A stretch of DNA of 64,000 nt from Magicicada septendecula (GCA_034769895.1 CM068373.1:198690134-198754133); one strand, 5' to 3'. Positions 25,363 through 39,651 are shown, counted from the stretch's first letter. A program made the numbers and translations. Notes: generated from the sequence alone by a model not told the origin.

Positions 25363-26670
25363 TACATATAATACGCTCAAAGAAAATATTACCCGTTACG
25401 TACTCTACACGTATTCACGTAAAACACACGGCCGTGTCCACGACACAGCCACATCCCGTTTTTTTACGCTAATTTTGTTACACAATATAATAACGTAAAT
25501 TGTCCGAAGGCTGACAGTATATTGATTTATTTATTTTACTTTGTAATAATATGGCTATTTATTTTCCACCTTTCAGATATCTCTTGACTTCTCTTAATAA
25601 TAAGTCAGATTCCATTCCACAAGGTGTTTATGTGTGTATGTTTGTTATTTATATTAGATATTAGTAAATTAAATTTAGGTTTATTTTATTAATTTCTTCG
25701 AATTATCTTTTACTTGTAAGAAGTTTACATGTTTGTCTTAATATGTTGAGAAAAAGATAATTTGACAAGAAAATAAGTCCGCTTGAGAGGTTTGTAATGA
25801 TAGTGACCAGAAAACGTACCTATCAGTACCAGTCGTAAATTTTTAACTACAAAAATATTTGAGAAGCACGCGTTACTATACAAAAAATTGAGTAAAGTGA
25901 AGTCGGTACAGTATTTTATACGTTCCTAGTTTTAAAATAAAAAACTCTACACTACGAGTCTCGGCGTTTTGATCACTCAAATCACCTTAATTCAGAAATT
26001 AGTAATTTTAATTATTATTATCTAATCATTTATATTAAAGGATATGTTAAATAGAAAATGATTAGCTGTTGTGATGTTGTGCTTTTATTACAGAAGAAAT
26101 GACAGAAACGATTTCCTTACATAACAGTTTGTTAAGTAACATTGAAGTCGTTTCCGACGGTCCCAGTTTTCTACCAACCATTACACTGTTTCAGCTTACA
26201 AAGACTTTCTTACTGAAAAGACCATTACTGTTTTTCCAGGGCATTAGCAGCAGACGCAGTTGACTCTTAACACTGACTGCCGTTCGTTATGTCAACTGGC
26301 AAAGCAGTTTCTGTACACTTAGTTTTTAATGACGCTTTTATGTCACTGATAGCACACTTACATAGAACTACGTAAATAACCTTCTTCTGACTGTAATACT
26401 CATTTACAGACGGTCTATAACGTTGCACAGTATTGAAAAAGGGTATGAGGTGCAATTGTATTTTAATACTTACAGCAAAACTCGTTAAGACATTGTGTGC
26501 CTTATGGACATTAAGCCAACTGTAGAAACTTCTTGTGTCCGCGTTTTGTTGTCGATGCTCCTACCTTCAATGTCTAGGCAGTATCCGAAAATTCGTCACT
26601 TCAACATACAATATTACGAATCATGGTTTTTTAGAAATGACTCTGTTAACCAACATCACCATCATCGATC
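25363..26670. other. Non-coding DNA
   Basis: The sequence is AT-rich with no supported gene. A short inverted motif (ACACGGCCGTGT, near 25427) is present but isolated. Confidence 0.5.
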
Positions 26671-26873
26671 TCAAGGATTAGGCTTATCCTGAACCTGTTC
26701 CAGGACCCACTTCTCTCTCCCCACCGGTGTAGATTCCATTGCTAGCACTGGAATCCTGTCACCCGCCATTCTTCCCAAATGTTTACACCACCTCTTTTGT
26801 TACTCCTTATTTCCGTCCTTATATCCACACTTTTCTTTCTATCGAGAATGGTACAGCCCAGAGTACTCTTCAT
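26671..26873 (-). pseudogene. Remnant of a non-LTR reverse transcriptase C-terminal tail
   Basis: Read on the minus strand, the stretch starts MKSTLGCTILDRKKSVDIRT and continues EIRSNK. After a frame change it gives RWCKHLGRMAGDRIPVLAME, then STPVGREKWVLEQVQDKPNP and a stop (TGA, 26671-26673). The order (LDRKxxxDIRxE, then RWxxHLxRMxxDRxP) matches the tail region of LINE endonuclease/reverse transcriptases and resembles the copy at 35345-35724 in this window. RT catalytic blocks are absent, so this is a truncated, frameshifted fossil. Confidence 0.65.
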
Positions 26874-29800
26874 AAACCAACATAGATTTCACCAACATAT
26901 ATTTAAGTAAAATTGACTGAATTTTAAGACATTGTTTTACACAGTTTTAGTCTTAAAATTACATTAGAGTTTATGATTGAATGGTATTATTAAAAACAAA
27001 ACTTGTACTTTCCTTATCTGTAGTCTGAAGAACGACGTCCGTAGTCCGATGACGTAATGATCTACAGTTGATGTCCGAGAATACCATGGTGTGCCTGTAG
27101 TCCCTCAGCGTCGCTTTTGAGTTGCTGTTAGATTCAGACTTTTACGGATCTACCTGAGTATAACTTGAGTGTTTTAGCATTACACTAAATCCAATACACT
27201 TCAAGAGTCTATCCAAATTTATGCAGTAAATCGTCCACCACCGCATAGCATATTCGAGTTTAAACTGCGGTCAGATTAACGTTTTATTACAACACAAATG
27301 CAATTAAAGATTATAGCATAATTTAAACATGTAATTAAATAATAAAATATTAAAGATGTAATTATATCTCCGAGATTAGTAGTGTTCAATGCGGTGAATT
27401 TGCGAACTTGTGGCTGTTTCCTCCAAACTTATTGTTTGTGGAGAAAGAACGTGGACTACGTTCGAATAACGAATATGAAATAATTTTTATTGCAGCTTAA
27501 CATAATCTTGAATGAAATGCTACAGCTCTGAACATGCAGAAAAATTTTCAAACATTTGCTGTTCTTTTCGAGGCGTTTCAGGTATGCGTCATAATAAAAT
27601 TATTAAAAAGCACGTTTATATCCAGTTAATAGTATACTTAATTACTACAAATTGTTTGTAATAATGTACTTAATAGTTTTTTTAGTGTTTTTATTTCTAT
27701 TATTAAAGCTTATAATATTCATTACATTCACGGCATTAAGTATTTACCTGCTCACCACATACTGTGAGCAGTGACAAATAAAGCTTTATTCATGTACCTG
27801 TTACATATTTAATTCAACAAAAAGGTACAGTACCGTTTACCAATTGGTAAAAGCTTAAGAGCATGATAATATCTTTCAGCCGGCAGCTAAACAACAACAT
27901 TTGCGCAAAAGAAACAATCAGTCAGTCAGTAACCATAATAATGATGCAGTACAGACAAATATTTTAATGAATAGATGCAGGATCGTTAGCTGAATCACAT
28001 ACGAAGACAACCATTAACTAGAGACAATAACCTATCTACAGCTATGCAGTGTTGTTTGCTTGTTAGGTCTTTAATCTGCGACGACGTTAGCATGTTAGCG
28101 GTCGCGGTTTTAGTTAACGATTACCGGCTAGTAAATTGTGCTAACACTTGATTTTAAACTTTCAGGACGCTATATAAATCTGGTTTAATTGTTTGCAGTG
28201 ATATTATTTTTAACACATAATATATATATATATTATAACGATCCATATTAGCGTCCTATGTGAGCGTTATATGAAAGTGTTAGACTGTACGAGTATAGCA
28301 GCGTAAGCAAGAGAGAGAGCGTACAATCGCAGCCATCTCACTCTAATCTCGTCACAGCGACGTCCGCTACCGGTACAAACATGAAACTTTAGTCAATTCA
28401 AGTTATCAGTTCAACCTGCAATAACTTCGAAACTAATAAATATACGGTAATTCTGAAAACAGCATTGTGTTCAGCAAGTAAAGCTTTATAAGTAGCCGCA
28501 ATATCAGTTAATAAAATTAACAATTGAAGAAGTTATACGGAAGACGAACGCCAAAAGGAATAACAAGAGAATTATGCTACGTAGGAATTAGGTGTTTTCA
28601 CACACACATAGATAAAAACCTATGCAACAATATTCTGTGGTCAGATCTTTGAAAACACGTTTGCAAATACCTGTAATCAATCAATTTGCAAACACAGGAA
28701 GTACGATTTTGACTAGAAATTCTCTGCCGTTTCAAACCTGTTAAGGGGTGTTTGCTCGACCTGTTCGAGATTGTCGAGACTGGAAAAACGTATGATTTAT
28801 TTGAACAACCAATCAGAATCCCGTACTTAAAACAGACGCCAACTCAAACCGAGGGGTAGCGTTACGCTTCGTTCGGATCTTCAATGCGCTAGTCGTATGT
28901 AATTTACGTGCAGAAATTTTAAAATCACGCAAAGTGGTATTTAAGTAAGAAATTCGAGTAGTCTGCAGTGAAGATGAACTAGTACCGTTCAACAACTCTC
29001 GCTGCGTAAAACAACACATTAATTAATTAAATAAATAAATAAATTAATTAATAATCAGCCGTGAAGGACCTGTGCAACAGAGAGCTACAGCATCTGTAAT
29101 TGCCAGAGCATCTTTCTACAGGATTGGTCAACACCATTTCTTCTGTGCTAAACCATCAAAAGGAGGACGTCTACGGATTCCTATCTTCGGTCGACGCATC
29201 AAACAGTAAGAAATAGATTCATTGATCAAGGAAATGAACAATTAACAAATAATAAAAAGCTATAAACAATTTTTAAAAGACACTAAGAATTTCACACTTT
29301 GTATTTAATGTGTAAGATTAGTAATAACATAGTATAGGAGTGTTGAATGGAAAGTGAGGTGTAGTACTGGACGTGAAAATTATTGCAGACCTGTTCTTTA
29401 GCACTGGATTGGGAGATATCAATCTTATAATTAAACCAGATAAGAGCAATAGGTCGTTTGAACGTCTTAATCTTTATCTTTCACACACACTCGTTAATTA
29501 TAAGAGTTAGGGTAGCAATAAGTCCTACAATTAACATTTTCAAGAAGTTTAAAAATAATTAAAACGTTAATTAAACATACTCAAGCAAATTTTGAAGTGT
29601 TATTTGTAACGATTCCCCTTGAATCCACAATCACTGAACGAATCCTGAGAGATTGTGTCTCTATGCTCTGAGCTAAGCTGGAACCGTGTCATTTGTATCT
29701 GGGATTTGTTCTGGCGCCCAGGTAAAGTAATATCACGGGTAAATAACGTTTTATCTATCATTCAAAATATTAGATAAGAGTGTTAGATAAAAGGTAGCGT

Positions 29801-30780
29801 TGTAATATATATATATTGCAACAGAACACAGGATGATAAGCTATGTTGTTTATATCAGAGCACATGGATGACGAGCATTTTCTTGTTTAAATTGGTTTTA
29901 TGTAATATTTTGTCTTTTAGCCGTAAGTTTTGTATTTAGAAATGGATAAGCATGTAGGGTATACCACCCTCTTCATAAAAAGGTATTCTATATTGTCATG
30001 TATTTTTTGTGTGAATTTGCGCTCGCGTGCGGGTGTGATAATGTGCGATCCCTATAGCTTCAGTGGTAGTTAACCGATTGACGTGAAACTTTGATAAGGA
30101 ATTATTTAGGTAAATAGCTTCAATTTGTGTATACTCTGAGGTTCATAACTATTTTAGAAATATGGTTTTTTAAGTGAAGAAAACTCAATTGTAACTGTTA
30201 TCAATGATAGGGTAATAAAATTTGTTGATAATTTCCATGCAGAACTTTGCTAAATTATACAAAGTTTTTCTAGAATTTCGTATATCTGTTTGTTCCATCA
30301 ATCATGTGACTTGGGCTTCGCCTATCAGAATACACTAAATTCAGTGAGATTCATACGTTGTACAGGTAGAATGGACACAGTATGTCTGTAGAAGTTGCAA
30401 GGGGAAGTTGTGCCCGGTGAAGAGAGTTGTTCTCTTACGAACGTCGAAATATCATATATAAAATAAACCGTGGTAATTCTTAACGAAGTTTTGGTTAAGG
30501 ACCGAGTGGGTAAAATATTTAGATAAAATTTAAAATATAATACAGTGCTGTTTTCGTGTAAGTTAAGATATCCGCTTAGGGAACTTAAAGACACTTCAAG
30601 ATATCGTGGAAGGTGTACGTTAAACGCACCGCATTAGTTAATACCCATATTAATCCTGAGATTAAGAAAATATAAAATATAAATTAATAATAAACTGTAC
30701 GAGTGAAATTTATAATCATTGTGAGTGAACAATTTATGAAGAAACTAATTAATGTTAGCAGTCAAACATAACTACGAGAC
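26874..30780. other. Non-coding DNA with small AT microsatellites
   Basis: No gene is supported. Short AT-dinucleotide runs occur near 28220 and 29807, and an ATTA/AATA-rich stretch near 29020-29055. Open frames are short and unremarkable. Confidence 0.5.
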
Positions 30781-30809
30781 TCATTTAAATATCGCCGCTG
30801 GAGCCGCCT

Positions 30810-31070
30810 GTGTAAAAGAGGACGAAGAGGACGCGAGGAAGGATTGACGCTGTAGAAGAGGACGCCAGGACGAAGAGGACGCCAGGAAGGAGTGACGCTG
30901 TAGAAGAGGACGACGAGACGAAGAGGACGCCAGGACGAAGAGGACACCAGGAAGGAGTGACGCTGTAGAAGAGGACGACGAGACGAAGAGGACGCCAGGA
31001 CGAAGAGGACACCAGGAAGGAGTGACGCTGAAAAAGAGGACGCCAGGACGAGAGCGACGAGAGGAGAGGA
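30810..31070. repeat. 65-bp minisatellite
   Basis: A purine-rich tandem repeat is built on GAGGACGCCAGGA and GGAGTGACGCTG. The anchor GG(A/T)(G/T)TGACGCTG recurs at 30841, 30889, 30954 and 31019, giving spacings of 48, 65 and 65 bp. Units contain an internal smaller duplication (GACGAAGAGGAC). Both strands stay open through much of it because of the repeat, giving artificial Arg/Ser/Leu/Pro-rich frames that I do not call as genes. Confidence 0.8.
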
Positions 31071-34000
31071 GGACGTTGCAGCAAACAAGTAAAATCGATT
31101 TATATTATTGAACAATACAAACAATTATTTCTATTATCAATACATGACAATTTAAAATACAGTATACACTTTTAAAAAAACAATATTTATGTGTATAATA
31201 AATAATTTTTCATCTCCTCCATAATAGACTTGTTTGTGATTTTACACACTCACTATATCCTTATTAGAATAATAAAATTTGATCTGTTGCAATATATATT
31301 GCGACGTATGAAAACAAACCTTTATTTACAACAATCCCAATGACGTCATGCAATGATGACGCCATACAACGTGACGGTAAATAAAATGTTACAGAAAGTT
31401 TCAAACGATGTCCAGCTAAAAGACATTATCATGTCAAAAACAATCTTTGATGAATCCGGTTATCACATATCAATTTTGTCACATATTTATTGTGCAGTCA
31501 CTGAAAAATTATACACACAAAATTATACACTAAATACCAGCATATGCCATGCAGTAAATCCTGAACGTTTCAAAATTAATTGTTACAGCTAAGAAATAAT
31601 AATAACAATAATTAGACCTATTAATGATATAAAATAATTAACCTAATATTTGACAGTTATGACAATTTTCAACCTAAAATCAACACTTTCACTTTCAACT
31701 AAATCTGGCATAATCTTGTAAATGAAATAAAATTAATACGATAATAATAATAAATTTTAGTATTTAACAAAACATGAATAATTTTACTTTACAAATAAGT
31801 CTAGCTATATTTTTCTCAAATAAAATGCGAACACAAATTAAATTTCTTCTCTTAATGATAGGATCTCATGTTGATCTGACGCACAGATTTCGTACCTTTT
31901 TCATCAATACTCGTGGCCATCGGCATGTCGCAAAAGACAAAACACTGGTCTGCATTTTCCTAATTTGTTCGTACGCTCCGTTTATACAATAAGTCGATGA
32001 AACTCGATAATTTAGTTTTGTACTCCGAGGCAAACGTTGATCTTATACCATTTCAATAATAACGGCGAAAGCCCCATTCTTATAAAAACTCGACTAAGTG
32101 ATTTCCTACTTCTGGAAAATTAACTTCTTTGCTGAAGAAAGAACGCCGATCACGCCGATTAAGTGTAGTAACACTTAATTTTCCTTTTTGTTTCCCTTTC
32201 CCGAACATTACATTCCGCTACATCAAATGTACGCGATGCGACGTGATTACACTTTTCTTCTCTGAATTATAATACGGATAATTTAAACTGACCCGCATAG
32301 GACGATCGAGATGTTCTTTCACTCGTTGTGACTATACAGTATGTTTCTTGACAACATATGCAATACAGGTAATGAATGACTGTAAAAACAACAGACTGAC
32401 GATGACAAACAAGTACAGTAACAGAACGCTACAACAGAGTTCTTGGGACCTGATAACTGATATAGAAGGGGTGAAAACTGCGAACCAAATTACTGGTAAA
32501 TTTCATTTTACTATTACTAGACTCAAGCCTGCCAGTTTTAAGCGATGTTGCCAACTCTGCCACGCACAATCTGACTATATACACGTGCAGACATAAAATT
32601 TAGCCTGTAAGTTACATTATCCGTGTATAATGCGCACCGCCTTTTTTGGGAAGAAAATCTGGGAAAAGAAGTGCGCGTTACACACGAGAAAATACGGTGT
32701 TCCTCCAGTTATCATAGATCCATAAAAATAATAATAATAAGAATAATTTTTTTTTAAGTGACGTGACAGTTACAAATTACTTGGTGTTTGGAAACCAGTC
32801 ATAAATAGACGAGAACGAAACCCGTTTGTAATTACAGAACTGCTGAAATTTAATATTATTGTCTGCTGCAATACGGGTAAAATGACATTGTTTTACGTAA
32901 CACTGCAACATGTAATTATTTTAATATGATCATGTTGTGAACTCGTGGGATGCTGTGTGAAACCTTTTCATAAATTTTCGGAAACAAGTGTAGGCAGAGA
33001 CTACCACAGAGTGGTTCCAGATAAATCACTCTTCTGGATGAAAATAAATAGGGGCGGAGTTTCTGTCTTCAGAGTGGCTACTGCTGCCAACCACCAGGAA
33101 TATTTATCGATCTTCCTGTGTTCTGCATCTCCAAGGTCACCTTTTGTAGGATGTGGCACTTCACCAAGCAGTACGGTCTTAGCTGGGAGAGGCTGAGGGA
33201 TCCTTTGGGCGGTAACATCGCTTCATCCAACGCTGGGAACTTGCGAGGACCAGTGCCCAGTCAGCCTGCTACAAAGGTACTACTTCTACAAATTCTCACG
33301 ACTCCAATTAGTAGGCCATTGCAAGGGCGTATTTACGGGGAGGGAGACAAACAGGACCGGACCCCCAGAGGGTCGAAAAAAGTTTAAAAAGTTTTGTTAA
33401 TCTCTTAATTTTTAGGCGGTTTTTTAAATTTTTTCAGCTGTGGTACGCTAATAATAGTAGTAACTCTGTTTCAAGTATACAAACAGATTTATTACACATC
33501 ATTTGCATATACGATTGAAATATGAAATAAAGGAAAGTCAGTTCAGTCAATAAGTATCTCGTAAACAAAGCTTCAATAACGTGTATTTATATTGTATCTT
33601 TACCGTTTATATTAATGGGATTGCTTTCAGGATGTTATTACACGTTTCTCAACCACTTTAAAGATAGTAATGTTGATTAGTCTTAAATTGTTTTTTTCTT
33701 CTGTATGAAGCCGACTCGACCGGACCCTCCCCAAGGCCAAATTCTAGACACGCCGCTGCGTAATTTATCAAAATAAACTGAATCTGATCTCAATTTTTAA
33801 AATCTATTCGCAGTTATGTTGAAAAAATTATTTATTTTTATTTTATTAATTGTAGTCAGTTTGAATAACAGATTGTTACCGTTTACAATTAGAATTACAA
33901 TTATTACAGTTACCGTTTTCATTAATTGGCCTACTCCGTAGCAGGCAGTAGAATGACGCGAATTTACAACGCCCCCAAACCATATTGGCCTACTACGCGG

Positions 34001-34338
34001 AAGCGTGAATGAATGTCACAGAGGCCAAGCGGAGGTTCGTCCGTGAACCGGAATGACGTCATTCTCGTCAATCGTGGGTACAAACGACCGAACAGAACCC
34101 ACGATTGGATGTACTGTGGCCGAATGAAGTCATTTTATGAGTCATTTTGTAACCTAAAAGCCAATATCAATTGTTTCAGTCGCGTTCCTATTCAGCATAG
34201 CTATTGTATTGTCTTCGACACTGGTAATAAATTTGCACGGTCCATGGACAATCAGCAACTGAATGTCTTAAGCAGAATAAACCTCTTGATTTTCATGGAG
34301 TGAATATATTTGAATTAACAAAGTGATTAGTATTCAAT
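31071..34338. other. Non-coding DNA
   Basis: I see no supported gene. A moderately GC-richer stretch (33000-33390) has open frames on the plus strand with no recognisable domain. Confidence 0.5.
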
Positions 34339-34620
34339 GACCGACGTATGTTAGGAATGTTTAAAAGAAAAATATTACGGAAGATCTGTGGACCAATGTA
34401 GGCGATGAAAACCGAAGAAATCATAGAGAGCTGCCTGTAATCGTGAGCTGTGTCAATCAGTGGACGGAGAGAATATGGTAATAGCTGTAAAAGCTCACAG
34501 TCAAAATTATTGAGTTATGCGGTGCGAAGAGACGGTCATTTTATGCCTAAAGTATTATAAAAGCCAAGGACTATAAAAGAAAGAAAAGGGAGAGGAGCAG
34601 AGACGAATCCTCAGAGCAAG
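34339..34620 (+). pseudogene. Degraded non-LTR reverse transcriptase tail remnant
   Basis: DRRMLGMFKRKILRKICGPM (34339-34398) followed by a stop looks like the FERKVLRKI(Y/F)GP block of LINE reverse transcriptase tails. About 80 bp later another frame gives VIAVKAHSQNY, stop, VMRCEETVILCLKYYKSQGL, which has the spacing of the (I)KAxxxxWxxHVxRMEExRLPxKVL segment. Several stops and frame changes separate these parts. The match is by pattern only, so confidence is moderate. Confidence 0.45.
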
Positions 34621-35344
34621 CAACGCAAGCAGTACTTGCGCAAAGAAAATCAGGCAAAAGTAAATAAATGATTACGTAACCAACATTTAGTGGCCACCAA
34701 AAAATGTTTCACGTGTCTTCTTATCTCTCATCTTTTGAAAATCGACGGCGCATTTGTCACCTGTATTCCATTCAGAATGATACTGATGAGTAGATTTGAT
34801 CAAAGTCGTTACTGTCACTTCGCTTCGGGTTCTGTGCGCAGTTTAACAGTTGACTGACCGCTCCGCCCCCAAAGCAATCACTTCAAAAAACGGTCGTTGC
34901 ACTAACTGTGTTAGCCATCATTTCAGAAATCTTAGCATTTTTTCAGAATTTCACAACTACGCTTTCACTATCTAGCCTTCTTTTTACATTAGGCTACAGT
35001 TAGAAATAATCAGACTACTTATACAAATCTAATCTACGAATTCGACGCTCTGGTGCTACCTACGTAGAAACCTAAACCTCACAGCATCTGGCTCTCAGAG
35101 GTGCAAAAAGCAAGCACTCTCTAGTAGTGCTTTAAGCCGCTATGAGCGCTATCACTGTCCGGTTCGGTGAAAATGTGGGATTTCTTTCTCTTGTTTATTG
35201 GTTTTGTTGAAGCTGGTGGAGGTTAGCTTTTGGATCGCAAGTTTCGAGCCAAAGTAAGTGCCGGTGTGCGTCTATTTATATCCGTTAAAACTAGGAAGCA
35301 GAATTACTTTTCTCAATTTGTAGTACGATTCATAGAAATCTTAG
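34621..35344. other. Non-coding DNA between two retrotransposon remnants
   Basis: I see no gene and no repeat structure. It separates two same-strand RT-tail remnants and could contain further unrecognisable remains of the same insertion. Confidence 0.4.
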
Positions 35345-35724
35345 AAATAAAATAAAACACAGCACAAGGATTAAATTTTATAAGACAATTGATATACCCA
35401 CATTGATTTATGCGAGTGGGGCTTGGGTCATAACAAAAAAAATGAAAGCGGCAAGATTCAGAGTGGTGAAATGCAGTTTCTTTGAAATACTTTAAATTAT
35501 ACATTTGCAAGATAGGATAAGTAATGAAGATATCAGAGCGGAACTCGAAGTAAAAGGACATAAATGAAATTATTTCAATTTACAGAAGACAATGGTGGGA
35601 TCATCTGCAAAGGATGACAGACGATCATTTGCCGAAATCGGCACTGAACTATAAAGCCATTGGTGTAAGAAACGTGGGCTGTCCGAGGATGAGATGGGTG
35701 ACGGAACAGGTTTGTATAACCTAA
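35345..35724 (+). pseudogene. Non-LTR reverse transcriptase C-terminal remnant
   Basis: This is the best preserved of the four tail fossils. The pieces, in order, are TRIKFYKTIDIPTLIYASGA followed by WVITKK; then LQDRISNEDIRAELEVKGHK and a stop; then in another frame RQWWDHLQRMTDDHLPKSAL, NYKAIGVRN and GCPRMRWVTEQV, ending at the TAA at 35722-35724. This is the standard order of the post-RT region of many insect LINE endonuclease/reverse transcriptase proteins: a short thumb-like segment, then the DIR-E block, then the W-x2-HL-x-RM block. No catalytic RT blocks are seen upstream. Confidence 0.7.
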
Positions 35725-38700
35725 TCCTTGAAGAGGAGAAGAAGAAGATTAAGAAAGTGGGAACTCCTACACAACAGAAGGAGCTGATGTTTCCACAAAT
35801 AGGAGATACATCCGCCAATTTAAATAGATGTGCCAAGTTTGTGAAATAATTTATAATTTTACGTCGCTTGTGAGGATCTTCAGACATCAAACCACGTTGC
35901 TAATCGAGCCAAGCAGAAAGAGAACGCCATATAGTAGAAAAAGCAGTGATTAGGCCTACTGTCGGTTTTTCGGGAAGCACACATGACGGATTTGTTGCTG
36001 ATCGCGTGTTCAAAATTGTTCGGCATGTGAGTAACGTGTGTGATTTCTCCTCGAAATACTGACCACACCGAAACGACCATAACGCTAAATTGGTGACCGT
36101 TAAATTTAATTATCTATTTATCTATTAAATATCTTAATTATCTTAAAAACTATTTTCAGGCAGCTTGGTATTGGTCAGCGCACTACCTTCCGCTTTTAGT
36201 TCTTTGTCTACTTCATATTCTTCTCCTGCTTCCTCTTCTACTTTGTCTTCTATTTCTGAATATTTATAAAATACGGTCTATCTTTTAGTTCGTTTCCATG
36301 GGCCTATTAGGTCTTGATATGTTACAGCAGAGATTCCATTTCAGGAGGGGGGGATTTTTTCAACCACATATTGTTTTCTTAAATTACTGTTTCTCTCATA
36401 TTATAATGAAAATCGTACCAAATTAAAACCAATGGGCAAATAATAGCTGTAAATTCACTAATTTCATTAACATCAATTAAAAATATATATCAGATAGACT
36501 TTCAGTTTGTCTTGCAAGCCTAATAATACCTTTATGTGGAATATAAATACTTTAAAGACAACGTTAAAATTAAGAAGTGAAGGTTAACAGCATGTGTATA
36601 ACTGCTGTGCATATAAATGTATATAACAAGGTTGTGGATATAATTTTTACAGCACGTAAAATAATGTTATACCATTTTATTTTGTTAAAGAAAAATAGAA
36701 TATTTTGTCAAAAGGGAAAACAGAAAAAGAAAGAGTTAAAATAGAAAAAAGAAATAAATATTGTAACTAAACTCGTGTTACAAATAAAATTTATGTTTGT
36801 GTTTAATAAAAATTAAGGTTTGAGAAAATTTATTAGTTTTAAATTTATTATATGTTTTATAAGTTATATATTTTAATTGTTTAATTTAATTATTTAATTA
36901 GTTTTTATTATTTAATATTATTTAATTAAAAGCATTAATAATAATTTATTTCCGTGTATTATTTTGCTAGGCTCTGTAAAGAAATATTTGTTCTATTGTG
37001 TTAATCAGATTATGTCAAAGCTGGGTCGATTTGTAGTCACTTCTAACTCAGCTCCTTTTCTTCTTCTTCTTCTTCTCGATTTCTTTAGCTATTATTTTCT
37101 AAGTTCAATTAAAAATGAAATAAATTAATTTAATTACTCAAATAATTAAGAAAACTCGTATTTAGAAACAGTAATGACATTTATTAAAAATGATGCGATA
37201 ATCTTATGTGCATCGACTATTGTTGCGGCTGAGACTCAATTCCCAGGTCGATTGTGTCAACTAACAAAATATATAAAATTAAAATATTAATTAACAAGGT
37301 TCCGTGAGCTGTAGAGATGGTCAGGGAAAGGCAAGTTACAAAATACTATACTTACAATTAATTAATACTTAATTACTATTACGTAAAAGAAAATTATATT
37401 TGAAAATAATGTCATTTAAAATCGAACCAGTTAGCTGCGTATGACGTCACGTAGCTGTTGACTCACCGTGGCATTGTACTGCTGGCAAGATGAACTCGAC
37501 TCGTGGCCGCCATCGACTTCGGATTTCACCCAACTATGCCGGCTCCTGGTTTTTTCCTCTCACCAAATGTAATTGTGATATTTTCTTCTGCGATAGTGTA
37601 GTACCTCTGGATTCTTCGATTATAATGTTCTTTTTCGCTCTGAGAGGTAGTTTGATGCGGTATTACTAGTGTCGTATTACGTGTTCGAAATCTGGCTAAG
37701 TTCGTTGTTCAATGGAATAGTATTAATTTGAAAATTCCAACATGGCGGATGATTCTTGGTGTCTTTGGTGTTTAATTATATGTATCTTTTTGCTGGTTCT
37801 TCATTTTGTTAATTGGTTGAGTTATTTTTATTAATTGTATGTTTATAACCTCTTCTGTAACCCTTCGTAGGATACTTTCAACTTAGTTCAAATTATTATA
37901 TTTTTAGATCTCCCTTCAGCACGTTCACATCCTTTCTGGTTCGCGTTTAACAATCAACTGCTAAATGAAATCGTTCTTTAATATAGTAATTCCAGAAATA
38001 TTTTGGTATCCTATTCCATTGTCTGAAATCAGCTGTTCGTCTTTGTCCAGATCTGATCTCATAGAAATATATGATATTTTTTTTCTATTTTATGGCTATA
38101 ATTTAATTATTTTTTAATTTCATGAAAAGTTAAGTACCTACCAAAACTCCTTTTTTAATTTTACATAAATCAATATCCAACATGACCTATTTTAGTTTCA
38201 ATTAAGCTTAAAACTGGCATTTTTTGACATTTCTTATAGGCCTTATTAGAATTCATATAATTATAAATTAAATGGCTTACAAGTGGTTTTATGTTAACAC
38301 TGTCCTTAAATAAGATTACTTGTTACATCATTATTCTTTGTCTTTAACAATTTGTTATTACAACAAACCGATACTGATTAACTTACATTTTATTTGTACT
38401 GTGTCCTCTGTTAGGCATTATATTACACATTTCCAATAAAGGCAATTTATCCTCTGATCATTACATTTACTATTATATATTTCTGTGATAATTATAATTA
38501 AGTATCTTTATTCTAACTGACTAATCACTGTTCATTTTATACAGTTTTATGTAACTTATACTTTTGGATTTGATTACATAGTAAAAGTTGAATTTGGCCT
38601 AAAAGTCAGTTTTGCTTTGCTACTGATATTATGACTAGTTTGCTTCCTTATTATTTCTCTGGTTTACAATTTAAAAGATATTATGATTACTTTCTTGCCT

Positions 38701-39647
38701 TTCCTACCTTAACAAAAACTTTAACACGAATTAACATTATTTAACCATAACAAAACATCTTATAATCTAACATTTTCGATTACATATAATGAAAGTTCAT
38801 GTTCCCACATTTATATTATTATGAAACAATCCTTACGTCTTATATCTAAATACTTTATTACAATTAATAATATTTCAGTCATTTTTTGTCTTTTTGTTTG
38901 TTTGATTGTGACTTCACTTTAAGCTACCTCCTAACCGCATTTTTCTCTATTACAGTTTGTTATAATGATTGTTTTTTTTTTTAAGAATAGGGAAATTCAC
39001 AATTTATTATCACTAGTTTGGTATTTCACTATTATAGTTTATAGTTGATACCACTTTACTTCTCACTGGGGCCTTCTTTATCACCTACTACACTAATGGT
39101 AGTCTTTAATCTTTTCTTCTTAATATTCTACTTTCTACACTGGTGTTATATCTATATTTAATTTAAATTCTTTATCTATATGTAATGTATACTGTAACTT
39201 GGGTTACTGGGATTTAGGGTTTTGTGTCATTATTTTGAATCTAATTAAATTGTACCTATCTGTCATAAGATTTGAGAAGTAACCTTCCCTAATACTACAC
39301 TCCTAGTGCAAAGCTTGAATTAGTTGGTCCTTCTATTCTCCTTCAATGAGTATGGTATTGTTTTATGTATGGATCCTTTGGTGTGGTTATCTTAATAATT
39401 CATCCGTGATTATCTTTCCTTACTGCTCCTTAACTTACTGGGTATACTGATGATTTACTGGGGATTTAATCATCATGTGGTTGAAGGTATATTGTTTTAT
39501 ATAGATGGTTCATTTTATTTGGACCAAGAGTTTTTTTTTGTAGAGTCTATTGTCAGCATTTGATTTACTATAATGATCAATTTATTTAATTTATTTTTTA
39601 ACCATTTTGTTATTACTCACTACAGATTGTTTCTTCCTTTTCTTTTC
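35725..39647. other. AT/T-rich non-coding DNA, possibly part of an older element
   Basis: There is no gene. From about 37040 to 39647 the plus strand is notably T-rich, like 51109-52590 on the other side of the LTR retrotransposon. This is compatible with both being parts of one older minus-strand element split by the insertion. That is inference from composition only; I could not show a matching junction or LTR. Confidence 0.4.
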
Positions 39648-39651
39648 TAGC
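39648..39651. repeat. 4-bp target-site duplication (left) of LTR retrotransposon
   Basis: TAGC directly precedes the 5' LTR and recurs directly after the 3' LTR at 51105-51108. Four- to six-bp duplications are usual for Ty3/gypsy integrases. Confidence 0.75.

Noticed and set aside
30762-31124. Minus-strand open frames of 99-120 codons over the minisatellite
   Set aside because: They are artefacts of the tandem repeat, with repeated Ser/Arg/Leu/Pro peptides and no start context or domain.
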